The translations under genes were made by a program, and so were the position numbers. DNA of 64,000 nucleotides from Bacillus subtilis. GTDB lineage: Bacteria; Bacillota; Bacilli; Bacillales; Bacillaceae_C. The notes beneath the pieces were generated by a model. That model had not been told where the DNA came from and ran no database searches. It saw only the letters and a list, made by a program, of their open reading frames with translations. This document shows positions 8,119 to 17,026 of this stretch, piece by piece. Where the stretch lies: positions 24,056 to 88,055 of the forward strand of contig NZ_VTQV01000014.1 of NCBI RefSeq assembly GCF_008764245.1, read 5' to 3'. Position 1 is the first letter of the stretch. Each line of letters starts with the position of its first letter.

Positions 8119-8877
8119 ATGCCTAATTACAAATTGCTAGCGCTTGACTTGGATGGAACAGTTTTAACGGATGATAAGAAAATCACGCAAGAAACAAGGA
8201 AATGGATACGAAAAGCAGTGGATGAAGGCGTAACGGTCATCTTTTCAACTGGACGGGGAATCCAAACTACTGAAGCCATTTGGGATGATCTAGCCCTTGA
8301 TGCGCCTATGGTTTTAGTGAATGGGGCAGAAATATGGAAGGGTCCGGGTCAATTATGGGAACGTCATTTTATTAAGAGGGATGATATTCGTTGGCTTCAT
8401 GAACAAGCAATGAGAGCAGGAGCAAAATTCTGGGGTTATAGTGTCGAGAGCCTGACGCATAAAAAAGATTGGACGGAAGAAATGTTCGAAAGAGATTGGT
8501 TGAAATTCGGGATGCATCATCCAGATCGAGAGGAGATTGAGAGATTAAGAGAGTTATTAAAAACGAGAGAGAGCATAGAGATTACGCGCTCAGCTCCTAT
8601 TAATATCGAAATATCGTTAAAAGGAATCTCCAAAGAAACAGGAGTACGAAGAGTCTGCGAACTTCTCGGGATTACCATGGATCAAGTAATGGCTGTTGGG
8701 GATAACCTGAATGATCAGCGTTTGATTCGAGCGGCAGGATTGGGTGTTGCCATGGGAAATGGAGATGATGAATTAAAGCAAATCGCCGATGTTGTCACAG
8801 AGACAAATGAAGAAGACGGTGTGGCTAAGGCCATAGAGCGTTATTTATTAGGATCATATTCTCCGATAAAGGCGTAA
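8119..8877 (+). CDS. Cof-type HAD-IIB phosphatase
   Basis: The 252-residue hydrolase has LDLDGT with the nucleophile Asp10 and acid/base Asp12, a FSTGRG motif II, a C2-type cap domain, and the motif IV GDNLNDQRLIRAAG near the end. Cof-type HAD enzymes dephosphorylate small sugar phosphates and related metabolites in the cytoplasm. ATG 8119 is preferred (TAAGGAG 11 bases upstream); GTG 8107 overlaps that site. It is 37 bases before the next gene, so both probably share a transcript. In this setting a role in removing phosphate from imported sugar phosphates is likely, but the substrate is not readable from the sequence. Confidence 0.85.
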   Translation: MPNYKLLALDLDGTVLTDDKKITQETRKWIRKAVDEGVTVIFSTGRGIQTTEAIWDDLALDAPMVLVNGAEIWKGPGQLWERHFIKRDDIRWLHEQAMRAGAKFWGYSVESLTHKKDWTEEMFERDWLKFGMHHPDREEIERLRELLKTRESIEITRSAPINIEISLKGISKETGVRRVCELLGITMDQVMAVGDNLNDQRLIRAAGLGVAMGNGDDELKQIADVVTETNEEDGVAKAIERYLLGSYSPIKA

Positions 8878-8914
8878 AGTTTTCGATATTTTAGCATAGA
8901 GTGGGGATGAGAAA

Positions 8915-11503
8915 TTGCTCAAGTCAAACAAATCAGTTCATATACCGGAGCATATTGAGTTATTAGAAAGTCCAGAATTGGGAGGCGAAAAGAATATAAG
9001 GCGAGAGGAATCTCCAAATGAGTCATCCTGGAGTTTACAGAAGGAGGACACCTTTCAGATAGCACCAGGCATGACTCATTCCCAGCAAATTTTACAAAAT
9101 GAAAAGTTCCAGCAATCCATACACATTCTTCAAGTAGATCCACATAATCAGTATATTAACCCGATTGTATTTTCATCGAAAGGAAAAGTAGAATTTTTGG
9201 AGACAGTTGGAAATATGCAAAAGGAACTCATAGAGCAGGGAAAAAATATCGTAGCTGGAGTAAATGGAGACTTCTTTAGTTGGTTAGGAGTCCCAACGGG
9301 GTTACAAATTTGTAATGGTGAAATATTTACCTCTCCATCCATGATTAAGGTGTTATTAGCCATTATGGCAAATGGGCAACCCTTGCTAAAGGACCGAGTG
9401 AAGATGAATGCGACTGTTTCGTTTGAATGCGGTTGCAGTATGGCGGTAGAGGCAATCAACCGCACAAGATACTTAAAGCATACGAATCATGCTTTCCTCT
9501 ATAATCGTCGTTTCGGTTCATCAACCCGGACCCCCGAAGGTGTAGTGGAAGTTGTGATTCAAGTTCCCGATGGGCGTATCTTTCCTAATAAACAGGTTAC
9601 AGGAGTGGTAGAATCCATTATTCAATCCGCTGATACGCCAATTGAAAAAGGGCAACTTGTGCTATCTGTAAGTGGGTCTGCGGCAGATTGGATCCAAAAG
9701 CAAGTGCGGATCGGGGATAAGGTCAACATCAATGTTTCGTTGAATCAAGGTCTAAATGAAGCACGTCATGTCATCTCAGGTAACTCAACTTTAGGGTTTG
9801 TACTCCTAAGGGATGGAGAAATACCTCGAGAAATACTTGATCCGGAGATCTCGCTTAATCGTGATCGACATCCACGGACAATGATCGCGATTAAGCAAGG
9901 CAGTTTATATATTGTTGTTGTAGATGGAAGGCAGCCAGGACATTCAAATGGGATCACACTGGCAGAAGGAGCTTATTATTTGCAAAGCATTGGTATGGAA
10001 GCAGCCATTAATATTGATGGGGGCGGTTCAACTACCTGTTACATTCGACAACCTGGGGATGAACGGCCAATCATTGTGAATCGCCCTTCTGATGGCTTTG
10101 AACGGGCAGTGGGAAATGGACTGTTTTTTGAAACGATGGCGCCTATTTCCACATTAAATAGTTTAGTTGTAAAACCGGATTCTCCAATCCGAGTGATGGC
10201 AGGTAGTAAGGTCCAATTCGAAGTAAAAGGGCAGGATCGTTTCTTTAACGCTGTTCCTGTTCGTCCCTCCACACTTACTTGGTCTGTGGATGGCAGAATT
10301 GGATATATGGAGGAAAATCACACCTTTAGAGCAGGGTCAAGTAAGGGATCCGGTGAGCTAACGGTACATTCAGGAGCGGTTTCACAACAATGTTCTATAC
10401 AAGTAGTCGAAGAAATCACTCGTTTAGAGGTGAATCCGCCTACAATTGTTGTTGAGCCTGGCGGTGAAATCGCATTAGATATTCGCGGTTTTGATCGAGC
10501 CGGCAACAAGGTATGGGTTTCCCCTGACCAATTAGATTGGTCCATTAAAGGGGGGATTGGCAGCGTTTCAACAATGGGAATTTTACAAGCTAGTCAAGAC
10601 ATCAAACAGGGAAAGATCACGGCGAAATATAAGGACTTAGAAGTGGAAATTCAGGTCAGTGTAGGAAAACCTCCAAAGACTTTGGCTACTTTTGATTCGC
10701 TGAAAGGGCTGACCGTATACGGAGAGAGGGCGGTTGCTGATTCCGTTACATTGACGCTAGCTCCTAGACCTGAGCCCGTTCGTTTCGGAACATTTTCCGG
10801 AAAATTAACCTATGACTTTACGAATATATCTGGCGCTTCGAAAGCCGTGATCCAGTTTTTAGATGATAACGGTAAAAAGGGATTAGAAATTGAAGGAGAG
10901 CCCTATCGGTTTGGACTATGGGTATACGGGGATTCGAATGATCATTGGTTGCGTATAGGAATCGCTGATGCAAACGGAGAAAGTCGGTCTCTCAATTTCA
11001 CAGAACCCGGTGGCTTGAATTGGATGGGATGGAAATATGTCTATGCTGATATAGCAGAAAATACGGCATTCCCGATTACGGTTCGCTATTTATTTATTAC
11101 AGAAACGAATGATGCGAATAAAAATGCAGGTGTGCTTTATTTTGATCATCTGAGAGCTGAATACGTCAAAATAGAAGAAGATTTGGAAGGGCCTGTGTTT
11201 AGTCATCCTATGCCTGTTCCGAACCAAACGATAAAAGACGAACACCCAATGGTTAGTTTAACTCTAAAAGATGACGATAGTGGTATAGACCCTTCATCGA
11301 TTCAAGTATGGATCAATGGAAAAATGGTCGAGCATACCTTTGATCCCACAACTGGGTTAGTATCTGCTCCAATCACTCCTGCTTCCCAAATGGCTACATA
11401 CCAAGTAATGATTGAAGCAGCGGATATGTGTGGAAATCCGATGGTACCAAAAGCCAGTTGGGAATTTGAATGGATACCTTTACGAAATCTTAACGAGAAC
11501 TGA
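8915..11503 (+). CDS. Phosphodiester glycosidase (NAGPA domain) without signal peptide
   Basis: The 862-residue protein has a NAGPA domain at about 90-405, with VNGDFF (116-121), RHPRTM (318-323), VDGRQ (336-340) and INIDGGGSTT (365-374). This family cleaves sugars linked through a phosphodiester, as the human uncovering enzyme does. Two Ig/Big-2-like domains follow (about 410-595), then a beta-rich carbohydrate-binding-like region ending near 755, and a final Ig-like segment of about 100 residues. It is a paralogue of the secreted protein at 18652-21150 over most of its length. Unlike it, the N-terminus (MLKSNKSVHIPEHIELL) is polar and has no signal peptide, so either it acts inside the cell or the start region is altered. 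The start is TTG 8915 with GGGGA 8 bases upstream. Confidence 0.8.
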   Translation: MLKSNKSVHIPEHIELLESPELGGEKNIRREESPNESSWSLQKEDTFQIAPGMTHSQQILQNEKFQQSIHILQVDPHNQYINPIVFSSKGKVEFLETVGNMQKELIEQGKNIVAGVNGDFFSWLGVPTGLQICNGEIFTSPSMIKVLLAIMANGQPLLKDRVKMNATVSFECGCSMAVEAINRTRYLKHTNHAFLYNRRFGSSTRTPEGVVEVVIQVPDGRIFPNKQVTGVVESIIQSADTPIEKGQLVLSVSGSAADWIQKQVRIGDKVNINVSLNQGLNEARHVISGNSTLGFVLLRDGEIPREILDPEISLNRDRHPRTMIAIKQGSLYIVVVDGRQPGHSNGITLAEGAYYLQSIGMEAAINIDGGGSTTCYIRQPGDERPIIVNRPSDGFERAVGNGLFFETMAPISTLNSLVVKPDSPIRVMAGSKVQFEVKGQDRFFNAVPVRPSTLTWSVDGRIGYMEENHTFRAGSSKGSGELTVHSGAVSQQCSIQVVEEITRLEVNPPTIVVEPGGEIALDIRGFDRAGNKVWVSPDQLDWSIKGGIGSVSTMGILQASQDIKQGKITAKYKDLEVEIQVSVGKPPKTLATFDSLKGLTVYGERAVADSVTLTLAPRPEPVRFGTFSGKLTYDFTNISGASKAVIQFLDDNGKKGLEIEGEPYRFGLWVYGDSNDHWLRIGIADANGESRSLNFTEPGGLNWMGWKYVYADIAENTAFPITVRYLFITETNDANKNAGVLYFDHLRAEYVKIEEDLEGPVFSHPMPVPNQTIKDEHPMVSLTLKDDDSGIDPSSIQVWINGKMVEHTFDPTTGLVSAPITPASQMATYQVMIEAADMCGNPMVPKASWEFEWIPLRNLNEN

Positions 11504-11511
11504 ATAAGAAA

Positions 11512-11526
11512 ATCAAATTGATTTAT
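11512..11526. promoter_or_regulatory. Shared operator-like motif, copy 2
   Basis: This is the second exact copy of ATCAAATTGATTTAT, starting 8 bases after the stop of the phosphodiester glycosidase and 69 bases before the ABC permease start. Copy 1 is at 7937-7951. Confidence 0.35.
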
Positions 11527-11594
11527 TAAAATAGAATTGAAACAAGGCAAAGGGTTTATGTATAAATCGAAACTGGAATAAGGGGTGATTGACA

Positions 11595-12554
11595 ATGAAA
11601 AGTACTTATGCCGAGAAAGGACAAAACACTACAATTAAGATAAAAAAGAAATTTAATGTACGGAGACGAATTTTGAATAATTGGGATATCTATTTGCTTC
11701 TCGTACCGGTTTTGGCCTATTTTATTATTTTTAAATATATTCCTATGTATGGTGTTCAAATTGGGTTTAAAGATTTTATTGCAACGAAGGGGATTACAGG
11801 CAGTGAATGGGTAGGCATGAAACATTTTACACGTTTTTTTGATAGCTATTATTTTTGGCGTTTAATCAAAAATACATTGGGGATCGGAATTTACGAATTA
11901 GCAGTCGCTTTCCCTATCCCAATCATTCTAGCCTTAATGATTAATGAAGTTCGCTTAAATCGCTTTAAAAAACTTGTACAAAATGTGACCTATGCCCCTC
12001 ACTTTTTATCAACCGTTGTCATTGTGGGAATGTTGTTCCTATTTCTAAACCCGCAATATGGAATGGTGAATAATTTATTATCTGCCTTTGGCATAAAGCC
12101 TATATCTTTTATGACAGAACCGGGATGGTTTAAAACAATCTATGTATTATCTCATGTGTGGCAGCAAATGGGCTGGAGCTCGATCATTTATTTAGCAGCA
12201 TTGGCGGGGGTACCTCCAGAATTACATGAAGCTGCAAGAATGGATGGTGCTAGTCGGCTTCAACGAATTAGGCACGTTAATATCCCGGCGATTGTTCCGG
12301 TCATTATCATTCTCCTTATTCTAAATGTCGGAAATATTATCAGCGTAGGCTTTGAGAAGGTGTTCCTCATGCAAAATGCATTGAATATGGAAGCTTCTGA
12401 TGTGATTGCGACCCATGTTTATAAAACAGGGATTATGGGTGCGCAATATAGCTATTCGACCGCAGTTGGATTATTTAATTCAGTGATCAGCTTTATTTTA
12501 CTTGTCGTAGTGAATCAAATATCGCGTAAAGTCAGTGAGACAAGTCTGTGGTAA
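11595..12554 (+). CDS. ABC importer permease, LplB/YtcP-partner type
   Basis: The 319-residue membrane protein of the binding-protein-dependent sugar permease family has about six transmembrane helices. The cytoplasmic EAA loop reads EAARMDGASRLQRIRHVNIP, the contact point for the ATPase. The IPMYGVQIGFKDF segment after the first helix is characteristic of LplB-like permeases for complex glycans. The start is ATG 11595, after GGGGTGAT. It is followed 15 bases later by the second permease and then two binding lipoproteins. No ATPase gene is present, as in other Bacillus importers that borrow a shared MsmX-type ATPase. Confidence 0.9.
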   Translation: MKSTYAEKGQNTTIKIKKKFNVRRRILNNWDIYLLLVPVLAYFIIFKYIPMYGVQIGFKDFIATKGITGSEWVGMKHFTRFFDSYYFWRLIKNTLGIGIYELAVAFPIPIILALMINEVRLNRFKKLVQNVTYAPHFLSTVVIVGMLFLFLNPQYGMVNNLLSAFGIKPISFMTEPGWFKTIYVLSHVWQQMGWSSIIYLAALAGVPPELHEAARMDGASRLQRIRHVNIPAIVPVIIILLILNVGNIISVGFEKVFLMQNALNMEASDVIATHVYKTGIMGAQYSYSTAVGLFNSVISFILLVVVNQISRKVSETSLW

Positions 12555-12569
12555 GGGGGAAATGAGAGA

Positions 12570-13454
12570 ATGGAAAAACAAACGATCGGTGACCGTGCCT
12601 TTGGAATAGTAAACTTTTTATTACTTTGTCTTATTCTAGTAATTGTCATTTATCCATTAATATTTGTCCTGAGTGCCTCCATTAGTAATCCAGAATTATT
12701 GCTGAAAGGGGAGATTCGCTTATTACCAAAGGAAATTACTTTTGATGGTTATGCCAAAGTGTTCAAAAACAAGGATGTGATGCGTGGATATTTAAATACC
12801 TTTATTTATACAGGTGTGGGGACAGTTATTAATTTAATGATGACAACCGCTGGAGCGTATGCGTTGTCAAGAAAAAACCTTTATGGGCGCAATGTCATTA
12901 CCGCCTTGCTTATTTTTACGATGTTTTTTAGTGGCGGGATGATTCCTACTTATTTAGTTATAAAAGAACTTCATATGTTAAATACGATTTGGGCAATGGT
13001 CATTCCTGGGGCGATCTCGGTTTATAACCTGATCATCATGAGAACCTTCTTTCAAACAAGTATTCCCAATGAAATTGAAGAGGCTGCTCATATTGATGGT
13101 TGTTCGAATTTACAGACGCTATTTAGAATTGTCTTGCCGCTTTCGACCCCGATTATCGCCGTAATGACTTTGTTTTATGCTGTGAGTCATTGGAATTCAT
13201 TTTTTGATGGTTTGATCTATTTAACAGATCGTAGCAAATTCCCATTGCAATTGATTTTACGGGAAATTCTGATTCAAGAGGATGTAGCAGATATGGATGC
13301 GACAATGGTGGAGTCGGTCGTTCAACAGGCTATGTCTGTAGAAGGAATGAAATATGCTCTTGTCGTAGTAGCCAATATTCCCGTCTTGATTATGTACCCA
13401 TTTGTCCAAAAGTACTTCGTTAAAGGGGTTATGATTGGCTCTCTTAAGGGCTAA
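12570..13454 (+). CDS. ABC importer permease, LplC/YtcP type
   Basis: The 294-residue partner permease has about six transmembrane helices and the EAA loop EEAAHIDGCSNLQTLFRIVL. The N-terminal half has PLIFVLSASISNPELLLKGE, typical of LplC/YtcP permeases. AAGGGGG and an ATG at 12570 follow closely on the first permease. It ends with KYFVKGVMIGSLKG; the DNA encoding that last stretch is echoed after the first binding-protein gene at about 15120-15170, marking the edge of a duplication. It works with the 11595 permease and the 13490/15202 binding proteins. Confidence 0.9.
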   Translation: MEKQTIGDRAFGIVNFLLLCLILVIVIYPLIFVLSASISNPELLLKGEIRLLPKEITFDGYAKVFKNKDVMRGYLNTFIYTGVGTVINLMMTTAGAYALSRKNLYGRNVITALLIFTMFFSGGMIPTYLVIKELHMLNTIWAMVIPGAISVYNLIIMRTFFQTSIPNEIEEAAHIDGCSNLQTLFRIVLPLSTPIIAVMTLFYAVSHWNSFFDGLIYLTDRSKFPLQLILREILIQEDVADMDATMVESVVQQAMSVEGMKYALVVVANIPVLIMYPFVQKYFVKGVMIGSLKG

Positions 13455-13489
13455 TCACCTTTATATAAAAATTTTAGGAGGGGCTCGTC

Positions 13490-15103
13490 TTGAAGCTTAA
13501 AAAGTTTTCCACATTCGTAGTCACGTTATTGCTGGTCTTTTCCTCGTTGTCTGCATGTAGTAGTGATTCTACTGGAAAAGAAGAGGAAAAAGAGAAAGAT
13601 GATGAAGCAAAAGCGAATTTTAATGAAGAGGGATTTCCGATTGTGAACGATCAAATTAAGCTGACATTTGTTGCTCCCTCATCTGATTCCCCCGATTGGA
13701 ATGATATCTTGATTTACAACACATATAAAGAAATGACCAATGTGGATATTGACTGGCAAATGATTTCACAAGAGGGCTTGAAGGAGAAAACCAATTTAAT
13801 GCTTGCCGGTGGAGACTATCCAGATGCTTTCCATAGTGTAGGCTTGTCGACACAGGATTTAATTACGTATGGAGGGCAGGGGGTTCTGATTCCTCTTAAT
13901 GATTTAATTGACAAATATGCCCCTAATTTCAAGAAAATATTAGAAGAAAATCCGGATATTAAACGCGGAATCACGATGCCAGATGGAAATATCTACTCAT
14001 TTCCTCGCATATATGAACCGGATTTTGACGCGGTATTGGCGAACTGGAAACTGTGGATAAATGGAGACTTTTTAAAAGCATTAGACATGGATGAGCCTAC
14101 GACTCTAGATGAGTTCTATGACTATCTTAAAGCAGCGGTGAATAATGACCCAAATGGTAATGGAAAAGCCGACGAGATTGGGATAAGTGCAAGTGGCGAT
14201 GGCCATCTTATCAATATATTTAAAGGTTCTTTTGGGTTAGGAAATAGAGGAATAGACCATAAATATGTCGATATGGACCCAGAAACAAATGAGTTAAGAT
14301 TTATTCCGATTCAGGATGAATATAAAGAAATGCTTCAGTATCTAAATAAGTTATATTCGGAAGGGTTGATTATTGAAGATTTATATACGGTGAAATCAGA
14401 GGAAACCCATGCACGTGGGGCAGATGGATTGTTTGCGGCAACCGTCACAACAAACCCTCAGACTGGATATGGCCGTGATGAATATATTGGTGCGGTTACG
14501 TTGGAAGGACCCCATGGTGATAAGATCCATTCAAATTATGGTTCGCCACTTAACAATGTCGGCGGATTTGTGATTACGGATAAAAATCAATACCCCGAAG
14601 AAACGATACGCTGGATCGATTATTTCTATAGTGATGAGGGAAGTAAACTCTTTTTTATGGGTGTTGAAGGAGAGACCTATATTGAAAATGAGGACGGAAC
14701 AGTTGAATATACGGATCTGATTGAGAACAACCCTGATGGCCTTACTCGAACAGAAGCAATATCTAAGTATTTGACTTGGAGGGCAGGTCCCTATCCAGCA
14801 TTCGTAAAGAGAGATTATTTTGGAGTAAAGACTTCTAACGAGGCAGCTGAAAAGTTTAAAGAAAATCGGCCAGAAGAAGTCTGGCCACCATTCAACTATA
14901 CGAATGAAGAGAGTGAAATCATGTCTTCTGTTGGAACAGATATTGAAGATTATATTACGGAATCTCAAGCAAAGTTTATAACGGGCAAAACTTCATTTGA
15001 TGAATGGGATAAGTACGTAGAGACAGTGAAAAAGGTTGGCTTGGATCAGTATATGGACATTTACCAAGATGCCTATAATCGCTATTTAGAACAAACTAAG
15101 TAA
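13490..15103 (+). CDS. Glycan-binding lipoprotein of the ABC importer, copy 1
   Basis: The 537-residue lipoprotein has a lipobox LSAC with Cys23 and an acidic linker (KEEEKEKDDEAKANF), then a large LipO/YtcQ-type solute-binding domain. Size above 500 residues is typical of binding proteins for oligosaccharides or larger glycosides. It contains a DPNGNGKADEIG stretch, a calcium-loop-like element common in this subfamily. The start is TTG 13490 behind AGGAGGGG. It follows the permease genes in the same direction. Copy 2 at 15202 is highly similar along the whole length, including the leader, so the two arose by a tandem duplication and may have diverged in ligand preference. Confidence 0.9.
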   Translation: MKLKKFSTFVVTLLLVFSSLSACSSDSTGKEEEKEKDDEAKANFNEEGFPIVNDQIKLTFVAPSSDSPDWNDILIYNTYKEMTNVDIDWQMISQEGLKEKTNLMLAGGDYPDAFHSVGLSTQDLITYGGQGVLIPLNDLIDKYAPNFKKILEENPDIKRGITMPDGNIYSFPRIYEPDFDAVLANWKLWINGDFLKALDMDEPTTLDEFYDYLKAAVNNDPNGNGKADEIGISASGDGHLINIFKGSFGLGNRGIDHKYVDMDPETNELRFIPIQDEYKEMLQYLNKLYSEGLIIEDLYTVKSEETHARGADGLFAATVTTNPQTGYGRDEYIGAVTLEGPHGDKIHSNYGSPLNNVGGFVITDKNQYPEETIRWIDYFYSDEGSKLFFMGVEGETYIENEDGTVEYTDLIENNPDGLTRTEAISKYLTWRAGPYPAFVKRDYFGVKTSNEAAEKFKENRPEEVWPPFNYTNEESEIMSSVGTDIEDYITESQAKFITGKTSFDEWDKYVETVKKVGLDQYMDIYQDAYNRYLEQTK

Positions 15104-15201
15104 TCATCTTTATCAAAAATAGTTGCTAAAGGGGTTATGATCAGACTTCTCAAGACTGATCACCTTTATATAAATAAAAATCATGTAGGAGGGGTTTTAT
15201 C

Positions 15202-16827
15202 TTGAAGCTTAAAAGGTATTCTGTCTTTGCGGCTGTATTATTGCTAATCTTCTCCATATTATCAGCTTGTAGTAGTGATTCAGCAGGAAAAGATGGAGAA
15301 AAAGAGAAAGATGATGAAGCAAAAGCGAACTTTAATGAAGAGGGATTCCCGATTGTAAATGAGAAAATTAAGCTCACCTTTGTTGCGCCATCAGACGCAG
15401 CTCCGGACTGGAATGATATCCTTGTGTATAACAAATATGAAGAAATGACAAACGTGGATATTGAATGGCAAATGATTTCAAAAGAGGGTTTAGAAGAAAA
15501 AACAAACTTAATGCTAGCGGGTGGGGACTATCCTGATGCTTTTCATAGTGTTGGTTTGTCTACACAGGATTTAATCACTTACGGAGGACAGGGTGTTCTG
15601 ATTCCGTTAAATGATTTAATTGACAAGTATGCCCCTAATTTAAAGAAAATCTTGGACGAAAATCCGGATATTAAACGCGGGATTACGATGCCAGACGGCA
15701 ACATTTACTCGTTTCCACGAATATTTGACCCAGAGTTTACTTCCGTTATGGCAGGTTGGAAACTGTGGATTAATGGGGACTTCTTAAAAGCATTGGATAT
15801 GGAAGAGCCAAAGACTTTAGACGATTTCTATGAATATTTGAAAGCAGCGGTGAATAACGATCCAAATGGCAATGGAAAGGCCGATGAGATTGGTTTAAGT
15901 GCTAGTGGTGACAGCAATATTATTAATCACTTTAAAGGATCATTTGGATTAGGAAATAGGGGAACAGGACACCCCTATGTCGATGTGGATCCAGAGACAG
16001 ATGAATTAAGGTTTATTCCGATTCAGGACGGTTATAAGGAAATGCTCCAATATCTAAATAAGTTATATTCAGAAGGGCTGATTATTGAAGATTTATACAC
16101 AGTAAAATCCGAACAAACGAATGCGCGTGGAACAGATGGTTTATTTGCAGCAACGTTGACGACGAGTCCGGAATCAGGATATGGCCGCGATGAATATATC
16201 GGTGCTTACACTCTAGAGGGCCCGCATGGGGATAAGTTATATTCAAACTATCGTGCGCCGCTCGTTCATGCTGGTGCATTTGCGATCACAGATAAAAATC
16301 AGTATCCAGAAGAAACAGTGCGTTGGCTAGATTATTTTTATGGTGATGAAGGCAGTAAGCTCTATTTCATGGGTGTTGAAGGGGAAACCTATGTTGAAAA
16401 TGAGGATGGCTCTGTAGAATATACAGATCTTATTAATGATAACCCAGATGGCCTTTCTTATACAGAAGCGATCTCCAAGTATATGACCTGGCGTGGCGTT
16501 TCATATCCAGGGATCGTAAAAGAAGCGTATTTTAAAGGGTCCGAAGGTTTGGAATCCTCGAAAGCGGCAGCGGAGAAATTTGTCAATGACCGACCAGAGG
16601 AAATCTGGCCACCATTTAACTTCACAAATGAAGAAAGTGAAATCATGTCTTCCGTTGGTACGGATATTGAAGATTATATCACAGAATCCCAAGCTAAATT
16701 CATTACTGGAAAAACATCGTTTGATGAATGGGATAAGTATGTCAAAACCGTGAAAAAAATCGGTTTGGATCAGTATATGGAAATTTATCAAGATGCCTAT
16801 GGACGCTATCTAGAACAGGCCGAGTAA
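15202..16827 (+). CDS. Glycan-binding lipoprotein of the ABC importer, copy 2
   Basis: The 541-residue paralogue of the preceding gene has lipobox LSAC with Cys23, the same acidic linker, DPNGNGKADEIG and the same C-terminal SSVGTDIEDYITESQAKF block. Differences concentrate in patches such as residues 185-195, 265-275 and 395-450, where ligand contacts are expected, and include a short insertion near GSEGLESSKAAAE. The start is TTG 15202 behind AGGAGGGG. The 15117-15200 leader repeats the end of the permease gene and the first leader, showing that the duplicated unit began inside the permease 3' end. Confidence 0.9.
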   Translation: MKLKRYSVFAAVLLLIFSILSACSSDSAGKDGEKEKDDEAKANFNEEGFPIVNEKIKLTFVAPSDAAPDWNDILVYNKYEEMTNVDIEWQMISKEGLEEKTNLMLAGGDYPDAFHSVGLSTQDLITYGGQGVLIPLNDLIDKYAPNLKKILDENPDIKRGITMPDGNIYSFPRIFDPEFTSVMAGWKLWINGDFLKALDMEEPKTLDDFYEYLKAAVNNDPNGNGKADEIGLSASGDSNIINHFKGSFGLGNRGTGHPYVDVDPETDELRFIPIQDGYKEMLQYLNKLYSEGLIIEDLYTVKSEQTNARGTDGLFAATLTTSPESGYGRDEYIGAYTLEGPHGDKLYSNYRAPLVHAGAFAITDKNQYPEETVRWLDYFYGDEGSKLYFMGVEGETYVENEDGSVEYTDLINDNPDGLSYTEAISKYMTWRGVSYPGIVKEAYFKGSEGLESSKAAAEKFVNDRPEEIWPPFNFTNEESEIMSSVGTDIEDYITESQAKFITGKTSFDEWDKYVKTVKKIGLDQYMEIYQDAYGRYLEQAE

Positions 16828-16851
16828 TGATTTGAGCTTGAAAAAATGAAT

Positions 16852-16875
16852 GGGATGGGAGACAACTTCCATCCC
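16852..16875 (+). terminator. Hairpin after binding-protein copy 2
   Basis: A GGGATGG / CCATCCC stem with a 10-base loop lies 25 bases past the stop. No T run follows, so it may be a weak terminator or an mRNA 3'-end stabiliser. Confidence 0.35.
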
Positions 16876-17026
16876 TGATTATGTTAGTTAAAGAGGCGAC
16901 TCATTGTATTTAAGTGGCAATACCCAATGTTTGAATACTGAAATGGTATGAATTCTTCATGGCTATGCGAAATAGGATCATTTAGATTTACAAAATCATT
17001 AAACCTAATAGGGGATGAAACTGCCT

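Noticed and set aside
9148..9465. Long minus-strand frames inside the phosphodiester glycosidase and similar shadows in other genes
   Set aside because: They overlap well-supported genes in another frame and have no start site or family match.
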